Below are positions 46,490 to 56,869 of a stretch of 64,000 bases of DNA, one piece after another. Every line of letters begins with the position of its first letter. The stretch's first letter is position 1. The notes under the pieces are model-generated. The model did no database searches, was not told the DNA's origin, and was given only the letters and a program-made list of their open reading frames with translations. Origin of the DNA: Rhizophagus irregularis (lineage: Eukaryota > Glomeromycota > Glomeromycetes > Glomerales > Glomeraceae); NCBI RefSeq assembly GCF_026210795.1, contig NC_089429.1, positions 7,907,001-7,971,000 of the forward strand. The letters are read 5' to 3'. Made by a program: the position numbers and the translations under genes.

Positions 46490-48320
46490 TACTATTTTTT
46501 AATCATCGTGAATCGGAATATTTGGTAATAGTATTAGAAATTTACACGGGGTATATTACAACCATAAAAGACCCTAGAAATTTTGGATAATATTACTTAT
46601 TGAACTGGAAGCATTCTCTCAGTAGAAAAAATCCTAGATTTTTTAAATTTGATCGAGTAAATCAATTGGTTACAATATGAATGAGGATACCTCATTTTTT
46701 GAAGGTTCAAAAAAAATTTTTTCTCTTAGAGAATTGTTGTACCCACAATCATTATTTTATATTTTGACTTTTTTTTTTTAGAAAAAAGCGAACTATTATA
46801 TGAGAAAACAAAAGATAAAATAAGAGAGTTAATATTTAAATCTTGGCTGTTATAATGTAATATCAGCTGAATTGAACATAAAAGAACCTTTCCTAAAAAA
46901 GAATCAATTCGATAACGAATCCCATCTGTAATTATCTAAAGACAATTTTTAATATGTTGCCTCTTTCGCAAAACTTTTTTTTACCTCACATTCGGTGATA
47001 TTTAACGTATTTAATTGGACGTGTTGGAAAATCCGAGTTCGTTATATCGAGGGTTGACCGTATCAACGTAACACTTGAATCAACCATTGATCAAAACTCT
47101 AGGTTTATCTTTTGTGACTTTTTACTGGAATTTGATAGAAATCAGCTTTAGAATAAGGATCATCAGTTCATATACGCTCCGAGTTGCCATATCCCCAAAA
47201 CTTTGATTTCCTTCTGTAAGTAAAATCATCGAATCTGCACTTTTTTTTTTGAAAGGATTTTTTATTATTTAATAAATTTTGTTCTTAATATTTATAAATG
47301 GATTGAATGATGTATTTTCAATAGGAAGTTTCGAGACGTTTAGGGTTAATGTTCAAATAGTTTTACATCATACTGTATATTATCATCACAACGAATCCTC
47401 ACGATTACGGATTACGGGAATTATATTATTAAATATCTGGATTAAGACCGTTTTATATCGTGTTCTTTGGTATAATATAGTTAATCAATTATTGTACTGT
47501 AAGTGAGATGCAAAAAAATTTCATATTTGTAGATTTCATATTACGAACCAAGAGAATTTCTTGCTTATATAGTACTGCAACTTCTTTATCAACAGATCTA
47601 AGTTCGTAATTTTTGTATTATTATGAATTTCGAGTAGGAAATGCAATGTTAAAAATAATTTGCAAATATAAAAATAATATTGTAATAACTGTAATAACGA
47701 TATAACTTGTAGTATATTTTTTAACTATTTAACACCTTTTATTTAAGGCGTTCCACGGCAATAAGCTCTATTGCTAAAAGTTTCACTTTCTGACTTCCAT
47801 ATTATAACAAGAATCCATTACATAATTTACATTCTTCATTTAATCGATTCTCCGAATGTATTTTAAATATTACGTTTGTGTGAAGAAATTACTTGAACAT
47901 CAACTTGACCAACTCCTGATGAGATACGTAGCGTAGCACGAATACATTGTATCACAGTATTTAAGAAATGTGTCACATATAGTGTTTCGATCCGGATAAA
48001 ACCTCAAATATTTTAACGTGGGATTATAATTAAAAAAGGTTACAAATTTCGGCTTTGAGTGGACTATAATTTCGGCCAGAATTAAAATAATATTATTTCA
48101 TAAATTTTATTAATTTTGGTGGTCCCAGCCTAAATTAACCGAGCCGGTATCCGGATAAAAACCGGATAAAACCGCTACGGATCGAAACTCTAGTCACATA
48201 TTTCGAAACGCGCTGGTCTGAAATCTGTGCCAGGCTAGTGTCGATCACTTCTATAATAGGAAGGGGTGATATTTACGCGTCACTTGATCACGTGCAGCCA
48301 CGAGTTCAAAAACACTAAGT
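46490..48320. other. Non-coding AT-rich stretch
   Basis: No gene is supported. It contains a solo transposon end at about 47032-47060 and a CCGGATAAAA-repeat pocket near 47995-48170 (ATCCGGATAAAACC, twice or more). Confidence 0.45.
47032..47060. mobile_element. Solo pogo/Fot1-like terminal repeat
   Basis: The reverse complement reads CGGTCAACCCTCGATATAAC then GAACTCGGA and is followed outside by TA (47061-47062). This is the classic terminal form of pogo-class elements. No matching opposite end was found nearby. Confidence 0.45.
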
Positions 48321-48321
48321 A

Positions 48322-48507
48322 CAGTTCACCCTCGCTATAGTGAATTTTTATATAGTGAATAATTTGCTATAGTAAAGAAAAGCTCAGGTACGGATTTTCT
48401 ATATAAATAATAATTCTTAATACAGTTCACCTTCGCTATAGTGAATCCCTTACTATAGTGAATCTTAACCTTCAGCCTATGAGCTTCACTATAGCGAGGG
48501 TGAACTG
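48322..48507. mobile_element. Pogo-like MITE, 186 bp, with duplicated left end
   Basis: The left end CAGTTCACCCTCGCTATAGT then GAA is a perfect inverse of the right end TTCACTATAGCGAGGGTGAACTG. TA flanks both sides (48320-48321 and 48508-48509), as for Tc1/mariner/pogo insertions. A second left end, CAGTTCACCTTCGCTATAGT (48423), also preceded by TA, lies inside. The locus therefore holds either a MITE with a duplicated terminus or one 85-bp element abutting the remnant of another. Confidence 0.8.
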
Positions 48508-48679
48508 TATCTGAGGGACAGAGAATTTTTTTCGTGCCAAAAATTTATTTGTCACCGTTATTTGTCACCGTGATCGACACTAACCTGGCAGACGTGCTCG
48601 AAACGCCACACAACCATTTCTATTTAAACCCTGGATTTTTTTTTTTTAAAAAAAAAAAAATTAAAATTCCCTATTCACG

Positions 48680-49146
48680 TCAAAAAAATTTTCATTTATC
48701 TTATTTAATACCTTGTCCTAACCTCCATAAATTAGAATTCTCCCAAATAACTTAAACCATTAAATAATGAAAAGAGAACTTTCAAATCATCTTATGATGA
48801 AATGGAAAACCAATACCCATTATTAAGCGAAAAAAAGCTACCACATTAAAACAAATTATATTAACACCATTTGTTACATTTATTGATCCTACATTTCTTA
48901 CAAGTTTAACATTTGAAACTAATTAATGATAGTGATGAATTTTATTATGAGAGTGTAGACTGGGGACAATTGAGAATTTCCAGATCTCCAATATCTTGAA
49001 ACTACATTCTAACCAAGTAGTATTGAATGATGGGAACCCATTTACTTGAATCTCAAAGATTATCCGATCGAAAGTGGACAACTATTTAAAATGATATCTA
49101 AACATTATCCAAAGATAAAGAGGTTAACTACGGACGTTAATGCTTA
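48680..49146 (+). pseudogene. F-box/LRR protein relic
   Basis: Fragments in changing frames read PCPNLHKLEFSQIT (48714-48752), then NQYPLLSE, then SDEFYYESVDWGQFENFPDL, QYLETTF and YPIESGQLFKMISKHYPKIK. These resemble leucine-rich C-terminal parts of the local F-box family. The string ATACCCATTATTAAGC is shared with the other relic at about 51266. Several frameshifts and stops make it non-functional. Confidence 0.5.
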
Positions 49147-49589
49147 ATGCATAAATAAATAAAGACAGAGAAAGAAAAATTAAGGAATTAACCAAGAATT
49201 TTGATAATCAAGCAGGTAAAAAGTTTAATAAATAATTATTAAAAAAAAAAGTTAATCATATTTTATATACTCGCACAGATATTTATTATTCTTATTTTTA
49301 GGATTTAATATATACTATCTTCGCATAATATGTTACGGTTATATTCATGCATTTTAGTTAAAAGTGTCTGGTGGTACCTATGCTGTGGAAATATCTTTCT
49401 CACGCCTACAAAATCCTATCATCTACTCAAAAACTTTACACGTTTTTTACCTTTTGCTCAAAAATAGTGTTAGATTATCTCCAAGTGCGAGGAGCGGGAT
49501 GAATACAGTGATATTAATGTTATTTTTATTAGAATATTAAATATTCCTTATATTTATTTCTAATGTAGAAACATTTTATATGGATTAAC

Positions 49590-50845
49590 TCACGGCTTGA
49601 GTTTAAGGGAGATTATGAGAGACTGATGGTTAAACATGACGTGAAAATTCAGTAGGTCAAGTCTAAACACGCTATGGGAATACTTACGGTATTCGGACAA
49701 GGATCCGAAGAACAATAAAAAATCCCTAATCCCAGCACTTAAATATGAAATATTGGATGTTATGCTCAAACGGAGTTGGATCACGGTCTAACGTGGCTCG
49801 GAATAACTGTAACATATATTCCAGAATCGAAATATATTTATCATATTTGACCGCATCAAAATGGTGGATTTGGAGGTCTAGGAAGAACAGCGTAGGTTTA
49901 ATTTATATTGATATAATTATATCACGAAATTTCTGAATACTAAACTTTTTTTAATGTACGCAGCAACCACGCTATCGTTATGGAAAAATTAAAGAGCAGT
50001 GGAAAGGACTATGATCTTCGTCCATTTATCGTTCAAATTAGAGATTTAGAGACGCAATTACGAGATATCGGTTCTATAACGCTACTGATAATCGATTGAT
50101 GATTTTGACCATATGAGAATTCCACGCTTTAATATGCTTTTACAAATTAAAAAAAGCTACAAGCGAATACATAAATCTGCCGAATAACAAATTATCTTAT
50201 GGTGCCATGGTATTCGTTCGTGCCATGATTGTCACAAATGTTCGAATTTCACTTGCACGTACTGCAACGATTGCAGCGGCCGTATGAAGACAATTTGTTG
50301 ATAATGATCAACCAAAAAATCGAAAGACTGGTGAGTTAAAAATACATATAATTTTAAATTAGTTTTCTTTGGTTTTTATTAATGTGTAATTTCTATAATT
50401 TAGACGTATAGTAGAAACTTCAGTGCTTAATTATACAATGCAACAATATCGATTATTCCCAATAATCGCCCAAGCTTATACCACACAGTAAAAGCCATGA
50501 TTGATTTGTATATGAAATACCTTAAACGGAGTTCCGAAAGTGATTTTTCTCTGTTAGCAGACTTACATCAGGATTAACATCCTTAACTACCATGATGGCA
50601 GTAGATTCAATTGAAGATTGTAGAAAGACATGTGGCGGCCATGATTATTCAAATTTTAGCGGGTTCGTTATATTTTAATAAAATTATTTACCAAATGCAA
50701 CTTGCACATCAAACTGCTCGTTATGTAAGTAAAAAAATTTAGTAATTTTCTCTTTTTTTTTCAATTTTCTTTTTTGACAATTTTTTTATTATTTAGCTTC
50801 TAAAAACCATTTGTGAAGTGATGTCAAGTAAAATCCAAAAATTTA
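49590..50845 (+). pseudogene. Acyl-CoA oxidase pseudogene retaining three introns
   Basis: Successive fragments match the order of peroxisomal acyl-CoA oxidases, which perform the first, FAD-dependent, H2O2-forming step of peroxisomal beta-oxidation. They are FGQGSEEQ, YAQTELDHG...TYIPES (usual form YAQTExGHGSN), LTASKWW, GGLGRTA-NHAIVMEKL, GKDYDLRPFIVQIRDLET, LPNNKLSYGAMVFVRAMIV, SLARTATIAA, VDNDQPKNRKTG, NYTMQQYRLFPIIAQAY, IEDCRKTCGGHDYSNFSG, QLAHQTARY and LLKTICEVMSSKIQKF. Introns are still visible at 49892-49963, 50331-50403 and 50725-50796, so this is a DNA-level duplicate, not a retrocopy. Stops, frameshifts and loss of the first part and of the catalytic-Glu segment make it dead. Confidence 0.85.
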
Positions 50846-50849
50846 TGCC

Positions 50850-51641
50850 TCTCAATCAACCGATTGAATCAGTAAACCTTTTTATTAAAAATAATATTAT
50901 ATTATCTTCATATAAGTTACCAAGAAAACCAACATTTGTATTCGTGAATTATTTACTCGTTTCGCGCCAAGTTGGATTAAAGATATGGTACGACTTTTAA
51001 TAAAGGAAGAAATTATGGATTTTTTGTACAAAAAAAATTTTGAAATTAGAAGTTATCTTTTTTATTTGGATACTGATAAATATCCGAGTGAGGAATCATT
51101 TTTTCAAACCTAATTTCTCTTGAAATTAGTTTAAATATTACTCGACTTGCCACTATTTGTTAAAATATAAAAACTTTAAAAGTAAATTATTTTAATGAAG
51201 ATTCTGAAGGTTTAGTTTCAGCTGTCTTTTTATATTTTGATGATAATGAAGAAAATCAATACCCATTATTAAGCAATGCACATTAAAAAGAATTGTCAGC
51301 TCACCTAGTTACGATCAAATCGATAATCACAAAAGAAATCATGGAATAATTCAATATCTTTACCATCTTTTAGTAAAAATTTTATAACAGACCAAATGTG
51401 GTTGATACAGTGTTGATACATTTACATGTCAGAATTTATGTCAGCGCTAAACAGAAAAATTATGACGCTTTGGCAGTGACCCGACCACTTTGATGGCAAA
51501 GTATACGAAACGATGATTGATTGGGCTTCTAAAGAGCCCTTGAATGGAATTACTTTGAATGTTAATCCTAATAGAATTAGAAATGAAACTTTAAAAAAGA
51601 AAATTAATATTAAATATAAATTAATTGGTAATTTAGCATAA
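50850..51641 (+). pseudogene. F-box/LRR protein relic fused to the ACOX pseudogene
   Basis: Immediately after the oxidase-like fragment, sequence resembling the post-F-box region begins: IESVNLFIKNNIILSSYKLP then RKPTFVFVNY. After a short indel it continues SWIKDMVRLLIKEEIMDFLY, then KKNFEIRSYLFYLDTDKYPS. Later pieces include NQYPLLS and a C-terminal YETMIDWASKEPLNGITLNV then NPNRIRNETLKKK, ending in TAA at about 51641. There are several frame changes. The family call relies on resemblance to the local F-box proteins and is moderately sure. Confidence 0.5.
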
Positions 51642-52258
51642 TTTTATTTAGAATATAATTTCTTATAAAAATTCCTTAAACAATATTTTAATTTAATGTG
51701 TTGATAAATTTATGATGTAGTATTGATCTGTTTGACTGTTTGATGCTTTAAGTTTTTATATTTTATAGTTTTACGCGCTCGTTTAAAAAAATTAAGAATG
51801 TCGAGATTGTAACTGGCTTAAGAACTCATTGTTGTGGCGTTGAAGCCTCATCATTACCCGATCAAAATTTTTTTTTATTAAATATAATTAGAGATGTGCC
51901 ACTTAGTGTTATATAACATATATAACATATATATATAACTAAAAAAAATACATATAATATGAATAAAAATTTTTTTGATCAATCAATTACCAGGCTGTAT
52001 ATTCTGAAGTCACAAAAATTTTCATCCCTTATCTGTCACTGGTCACGTGAAGTGAGATTAATGATATATATAACATAAATAACATAAATAACATATATAA
52101 CATGTTATGTTTGTTATATTTGTTGTTTTTAATGTTATAAATATTATATAGCAAAAATGGTATATTTTTAATATAGAATAATAAAAGTATATATTGTATT
52201 TATAAAAATTTTTATTCATATTGTATGTATTTTTTTAATTATATATATGTGTTATATA

Positions 52259-52288
52259 CAGTGGTGTGCAAAAAAAATGACAATTTTT
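52259..52288 (+). repeat. Left terminal inverted repeat of the Tc1 element
   Basis: CAGTGGTGTGCAAAAAAAAT then GACAATTTTT. One mismatch (position 6) to the inverted right end. Confidence 0.92.
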
Positions 52289-52437
52289 TTTGAGTAATGA
52301 TCAGCAGGCATAACTTATCCGATTTTAGTCGTATCTACACAAATAAATATGCGTATGAAAGCCCCGTGATTACTATATTTTTTAACGAAAAATTTTTTCC
52401 CATATATAATAAAATTGTATTTTATTAACCGTATAAA

Positions 52438-53418
52438 ATGCCACTATCTAAGCAAGAAACTCAAAGACAAACGATATTACAATTCTGGAGGCAAGGAATA
52501 CGTACTGCCGCCAAAATTCATTCTTTGACAAAGATACCACTTAGGACAATATATAGGAACCTTAAAAAAATCAAAAAAACCGGAGATGTGAAACATAGAG
52601 GTGGCAATGGACGTATTAGTAAAATAACGCAAAAGGCTGCTCGTGAAATTGGACAATATATTCGAAGAAAACCCACAATTACCGCCAAGTTCATTGCTGC
52701 CAAATTGGAAGATGTTGGTGTTAACGTCTCTCGCTCAACAGTTTCAAGGTATTTGACCAGTCACGGATACAAAAATGCACTCCCCCTTGCTACACCAATG
52801 CTTACTCCAGCCCATAAGCATAAACGTATTGAATGGGCACAAAATCACATGAATGATGACTGGCAAAATACTTTATTTAGTGATGAGACAGCTTTCCAGC
52901 TATTCCGCAACACAGTAAGACATTGGTATAAAAAACAACGGCCAATTCGTCCCATACCAAAAGACCGAAGTAAAATTTTTGCATGGGGTGGTTTTTGCAT
53001 AAGAGGTAAAACAAGTCTTTTTTGTTTTAGGGGTATAATGGATGGAAAATTTTACACAAAAATATTAGAAAGACAAATTCCAGAGGTGTACAGTATGTTA
53101 GGAGATAGTTGGCAGCTGCAACAAGATAATGATCCTAAACATACTAGTCGGGTTGCTAAGGAATTTCTCAAAAATAATGTCCCAGAGGTTATGGACTGGC
53201 CATCCAATAGTCCAGATCTAAACCCCATAGAAAACCTTTGGGCAATTGTTAAGAGAAATACAGAGTTGCGTAGACCAAAAAATCTTAATGAATTAGATGT
53301 TTTTTTGCATGAAGAATGGGTAAAAATTCCAAATAACCTCCTAATTAATCTTGTAAATTCAATGCCGCAACGTTGTAGGGAGGTTATTGACAGAAATGGT
53401 GAACGAATACCATATTAA
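52438..53418 (+). CDS. Tc1-like DD34E transposase, 326 aa
   Basis: The N-terminal ~115 residues form the bipartite helix-turn-helix DNA-binding region (IHSLTKIPLRTIYRNLKKIK, then RRKPTITAKFIAAKLEDVGV, VSRSTVSRYLTSHGY) that recognises the inverted repeats. The catalytic domain follows, with first Asp in TLFSDETAF, second in LQQDNDPKHTS and Glu in NSPDLNPIENLW. There are 34 residues between the second Asp and the Glu, so the triad is DD34E, complete. WGG (FAWGGF) and the final QRCREVIDRNG are also typical. The length (about 330-345 in the family) and the ATG shortly inside the left repeat support a full-length protein. It cuts and pastes the element in the nucleus. Base composition is less AT-rich than nearby host genes. 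Confidence 0.95.
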   Translation: MPLSKQETQRQTILQFWRQGIRTAAKIHSLTKIPLRTIYRNLKKIKKTGDVKHRGGNGRISKITQKAAREIGQYIRRKPTITAKFIAAKLEDVGVNVSRSTVSRYLTSHGYKNALPLATPMLTPAHKHKRIEWAQNHMNDDWQNTLFSDETAFQLFRNTVRHWYKKQRPIRPIPKDRSKIFAWGGFCIRGKTSLFCFRGIMDGKFYTKILERQIPEVYSMLGDSWQLQQDNDPKHTSRVAKEFLKNNVPEVMDWPSNSPDLNPIENLWAIVKRNTELRRPKNLNELDVFLHEEWVKIPNNLLINLVNSMPQRCREVIDRNGERIPY

Positions 53419-53512
53419 TTTTTTTTAATAAAGTCTACTATGTTTTAGCTTTAAAATAATACTACTTTTTATTTTTTGATTGGTTTATTGGTTAAAAAAT
53501 TAACGTGACTTG

Positions 53513-53542
53513 AAAAATTGTCATTTTTTTTGCACATCACTG
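53513..53542 (-). repeat. Right terminal inverted repeat of the Tc1 element
   Basis: Read on the minus strand it is CAGTGATGTGCAAAAAAAAT then GACAATTTTT, followed inward by CAAGTCACG. Confidence 0.92.
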
Positions 53543-54573
53543 TATGTTATATAACACTAAGTGGCACATCTCTAAATATAATGGATATATATTAAGTATA
53601 TGTATTTATTTATTAAGCAAAATTTCAAAAGCAAGCGGATTTAATTGTAATTTTTCAATGAAATAAAACTAGAGTTATATAATACACTACATTCAACTCG
53701 TATATCTTTCCCTATCTCCCCTAAAAAATAAATCTTTATTTATTTAAAAGATTGGTACAACATTCACTCAACGTAACAATCTAAACACTACCACATCTGC
53801 CTAAAAAAAGACCGACCACCAACCATAAGGTGGGCAATACCAAATACTTCTTGATCTCAACTTCATCAATAAAGAATTTGATATTTTGATGTTATTTCCG
53901 CATCGTGCGACCAAGAAATAAATAGGTCACACCTTATTTGCACCAATATATTATCCCCATCTCCCTAACTACACAAGATAAAAAAAGAATACATCAAATA
54001 ATATTCCCGATACGTGCCAAATACTCTTGATCAACTTCATAAGAAGTAACGTTCCTTACAAGCTAAGAAATAAATACTACACACCCTCTATTACGCGCTA
54101 TCCATCAATTCGTACACCTTCTCATCTACTTTGACCGCAAATTCATCAATAATAATCTCGTTGCACATCAAGCATTTTTGATCTAAACTTCATTAATAAG
54201 GAATTTAACGTTCCTTCTACATCACAAGGCATATAACATATACACATATATAATTCTTTTTTTTTCGCAGCTCCCTTTACAACACAAGACGAAAAAGAAA
54301 AATTACAATTCTTATTACACACTAAACACTCCTGATCTCAACTTCATCAATAAAAAACTGATCAAGGAATAAATAGATCACCTTTAGCCACAAATACATT
54401 ACATAATAATTCTCGTTGCACATCAAAACATTCTTGTTCCTACAAAACTAGACATCAATACTATACTCCTCTATTATACACTTCTCATCAACTCATATAC
54501 CTTCCCTATCTCCTACACAAATAATAATCGCCAAACACTCTTGATCTCAATTTCATCAACAAGGAATTCACTC

Positions 54574-54750
54574 CTCTAATCCATCAACTCGTACACCTTC
54601 TCCATCTTGGGACTGCATATGGCCTTGGCATTTTTGTATACGATGGAGAGAACTCTAAGATGACTTTATGGTCGTCAAGAGTGATAAGAATTTCTTATTA
54701 TTAGGCGTACCTGGATCGATCGACTTTAGGAGCTGACAGCTACTTTAACT
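54574..54750 (-). pseudogene. Coding-like fragment ending KMEKVYELMD
   Basis: A GC-richer patch within the array reads on the minus strand SSCQLLKSIDPGTPNNKKFL, then SLLTTIK and, after a frameshift, RVLSIVYKNAKAICSPKMEK then VYELMD and TAG. It probably preserves part of the gene from which the array's KVYELMD module derives. Family not recognised. Confidence 0.4.
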
Positions 54751-55094
54751 ATCCAAATACATCAAATTATAATTCTCGTTGCACACATTCTTGATCTCAA
54801 TTTCACACTTACACACAACCAAGAAATAAATAGGTCACGTTCTATACACTTCCCCATTATGCACTATCCATTAACTCATATATTTCCCATCTCCTTTAAC
54901 TACAAATACATCAAATAACAATAGCAACACCAAATGCTCTTGATCTTAACTTCATCAATAAAAATTTAACGTTCTTATGACCAATAAATAAATGGATCAC
55001 ACCTTATTTTGCACTAACTATCATTTCTCCGTCTCCCTAACTACATAGTAAGATATAAAAGAAAAAAAAAAATACATAAATAATAATTCTTGTT

Positions 55095-55260
55095 ACACGC
55101 CAAATATTTTTGACCTCCCATCGTCGCGTTACTGATCCACTCAGCTTCCATAGGGTCAAGAGGTTTATTGGCGGGGATGCCTATACTCAATCTCTCAAAT
55201 AGCCAGAGGGCAGTTTTCTTGTCATCAATGAGAAATTTGATATTTCTTCCATATCACGTG
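55095..55260 (-). pseudogene. Coding-like fragment starting GRNIKFLIDDKK
   Basis: The minus-strand frame is open as GRNIKFLIDDKKTALWLFER, LSIGIPANKPLDPMEAEWIS, then NATMGGQKYLACN. Its first residues (NIKFLID) match the repeated array module, so the array probably arose from this exon or a relative. There is no start, and AT-rich noise follows. Family not recognised. Confidence 0.45.
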
Positions 55261-55299
55261 ACCAGAATCCTTAATCAATAAAATAAAAAGTTTAAAAAT

Positions 55300-56840
55300 C
55301 CTTGCCACACAAATTTTCCTATAGTTTCAATTTAAAATTGTTCATTTCTTAAGGATTGCATGATTTTAGGAAGCATTTTTGATGATTTCAGCAAAGTCAG
55401 AATTTGATTTCCGGTCATACCAAAAAAATGTTCACAAAGATTCTGCACCATAAAGTACCATAAAAACTAGGGAGTCAAGGACTTAAGGTATGTGTGTATA
55501 ATATTCACAATAAATAGGGTTTAATATTACCACTAACTCGAAAATCTCAATAAAATCAGGTTACTTTATAGTGAAATCACAATAAATGTAAGAAGTTATC
55601 ATCATTACGAATAAGTAGTCAAATAATTACCCTTACAAAGTTGGGCAAAGAGTCCTTTCAATATGTAGTACCATTATTATAATTTAAACATTGATGAAAA
55701 AGTTTTGTATGCGATGCTGCGACGTCATCTTGACAGTTCATCACTTTTTTAAGGATCTGGCATCTAAAGTATTGAATTGATGTTGTGCAAAATGTTAAGA
55801 GATGAGCGCCGCCAATCCACAGCACTTTTTGTTGCCTTCCATAGCATGTTTATGATTCTGATCACGTACATTGAATCAAAGTTGAAGCCGTTCTTAAAAG
55901 TATTTGTTGCCGCAATTGAAATTCAACAATAGCACGCACTACTGATCCGAATGATAGATAAGCTGTGAATTAATTTCTATAATGTAATTTAGCAATCAGA
56001 GTAATTATTACTGGAGGGGATTTTTGTGATGGAATCTTTACGATAATACATAAATAAAATAAATTAATATTAAAAATTAATTTGAAAATTTAAACTTACT
56101 TGTAAATATACAACGGTGCCTCAGATCATGAAGTATGCGTCAACGGCCAAATAAATAAAATAGGCTTCACACTAGTATTTGTGATAACATATATAAACGA
56201 TACGAGTAAAAATCTGCTTTATACGGTTAAATAATAGACCAGGTAAAAAACATGGTCCTATTCTAACTGCATGTCACCCTAAAAAGAAATTAATTTTTCA
56301 AAATTTGCGATTTTTAGGTAGGAAAGGGTATCGATTTCCGAAGAGAATTCTTGCAAGAAATACAGTAGTAATTTAGTAATTTTGAAAACAACTCTACAAC
56401 AGGTATAGGTGACACTTTCATACTGTACATATTTGCCAAATCAATACACCATTACACCAAATGATAAGAAAGTTACACATACTAATCTGATATCCATATG
56501 TTTTCCTCCACACTTTTTTTTATTAAATCTCAACAAACGATTAGGTTGGACCGATCCTTTAGCTTCTTAAAATAAGGTACGTTCATATTTTAAAAATATA
56601 AACATAAGATAAGGAGATTTTATATATATTTTTTCGAACTAAATTGGTTGTTTAACAGGTACGAAAACATTATTATGAGGCTTTTCATGTTTTCAATGTC
56701 TTTCATGGCAAGAATTGGCTGGACCAATCCCTATTTCTACGAAAGTTGTTTTGTTTTTAGAATGTCAAAAAAGCACAATCTTTTAAGATTTAAAGTTTAA
56801 AAATGACGTAAGTTATAAATAAACAAATGTTCTTTGAAAC
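55300..56840. other. Mostly non-coding stretch
   Basis: No supportable gene. Composition is somewhat less AT-rich than elsewhere, so decayed coding sequence is possible, but I could not identify any. Confidence 0.4.
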
Positions 56841-56869
56841 ACAAAAAATTCTTAATTCTTGTCATAATT

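Larger units (their letters stand above)
52259..53542 (+). mobile_element. Tc1/mariner transposon, 1284 bp, apparently complete
   Basis: The 30-bp inverted repeats CAGTG(G/A)TGTGCAAAAAAAATGACAATTTTT differ at one position. TA flanks both ends (52257-52258, 53543-53544), the target duplication of this superfamily. The single transposase gene inside is intact. Near-identical ends plus an open gene suggest recent insertion, younger than the hAT MITE it interrupts. Confidence 0.92.
51889..53574. mobile_element. hAT-type MITE interrupted by a Tc1 element
   Basis: The ends TAGAGATGTGCCACTTAGTG... and ...CACTAAGTGGCACATCTCTA are inverted repeats. With the Tc1 insertion removed the match extends to about 88 bp per side (left about 51889-51976, right about 52196-52258 plus 53545-53574) with few mismatches. 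Perfect 8-bp direct repeats AATATAAT flank it (51881-51888 and 53575-53582), the hallmark of hAT transposition. The TAGAGATGTGC tip also fits hAT ends. The empty element would be about 400 bp without a transposase. The interior has repeated AACATA and GTTATAT motifs (52060-52150), possible subterminal binding sites. Confidence 0.85.
53690..55290 (-). repeat. Degenerate tandem array derived from coding sequence, period ~150-200 bp
   Basis: On the plus strand CTTGATCTCAACTTCATCAA recurs near 53855, 54028, 54180, 54331, 54549, 54792 and 54941. Read on the minus strand it encodes variants of NIKFFIDEVEIK / EFLVDEIEIK. A second module, ATCAACTCGTACACCTTCTC, recurs near 53693, 54106, 54487, 54585 and 54866 and reads KVYELMD on the minus strand. 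Other repeated parts are AATAAATAGGTCACAC, AATAATTCTCGTTGCACA and CATCAAATAATAAT. Units are diverged and carry indels, so most are not translatable. Confidence 0.7.
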
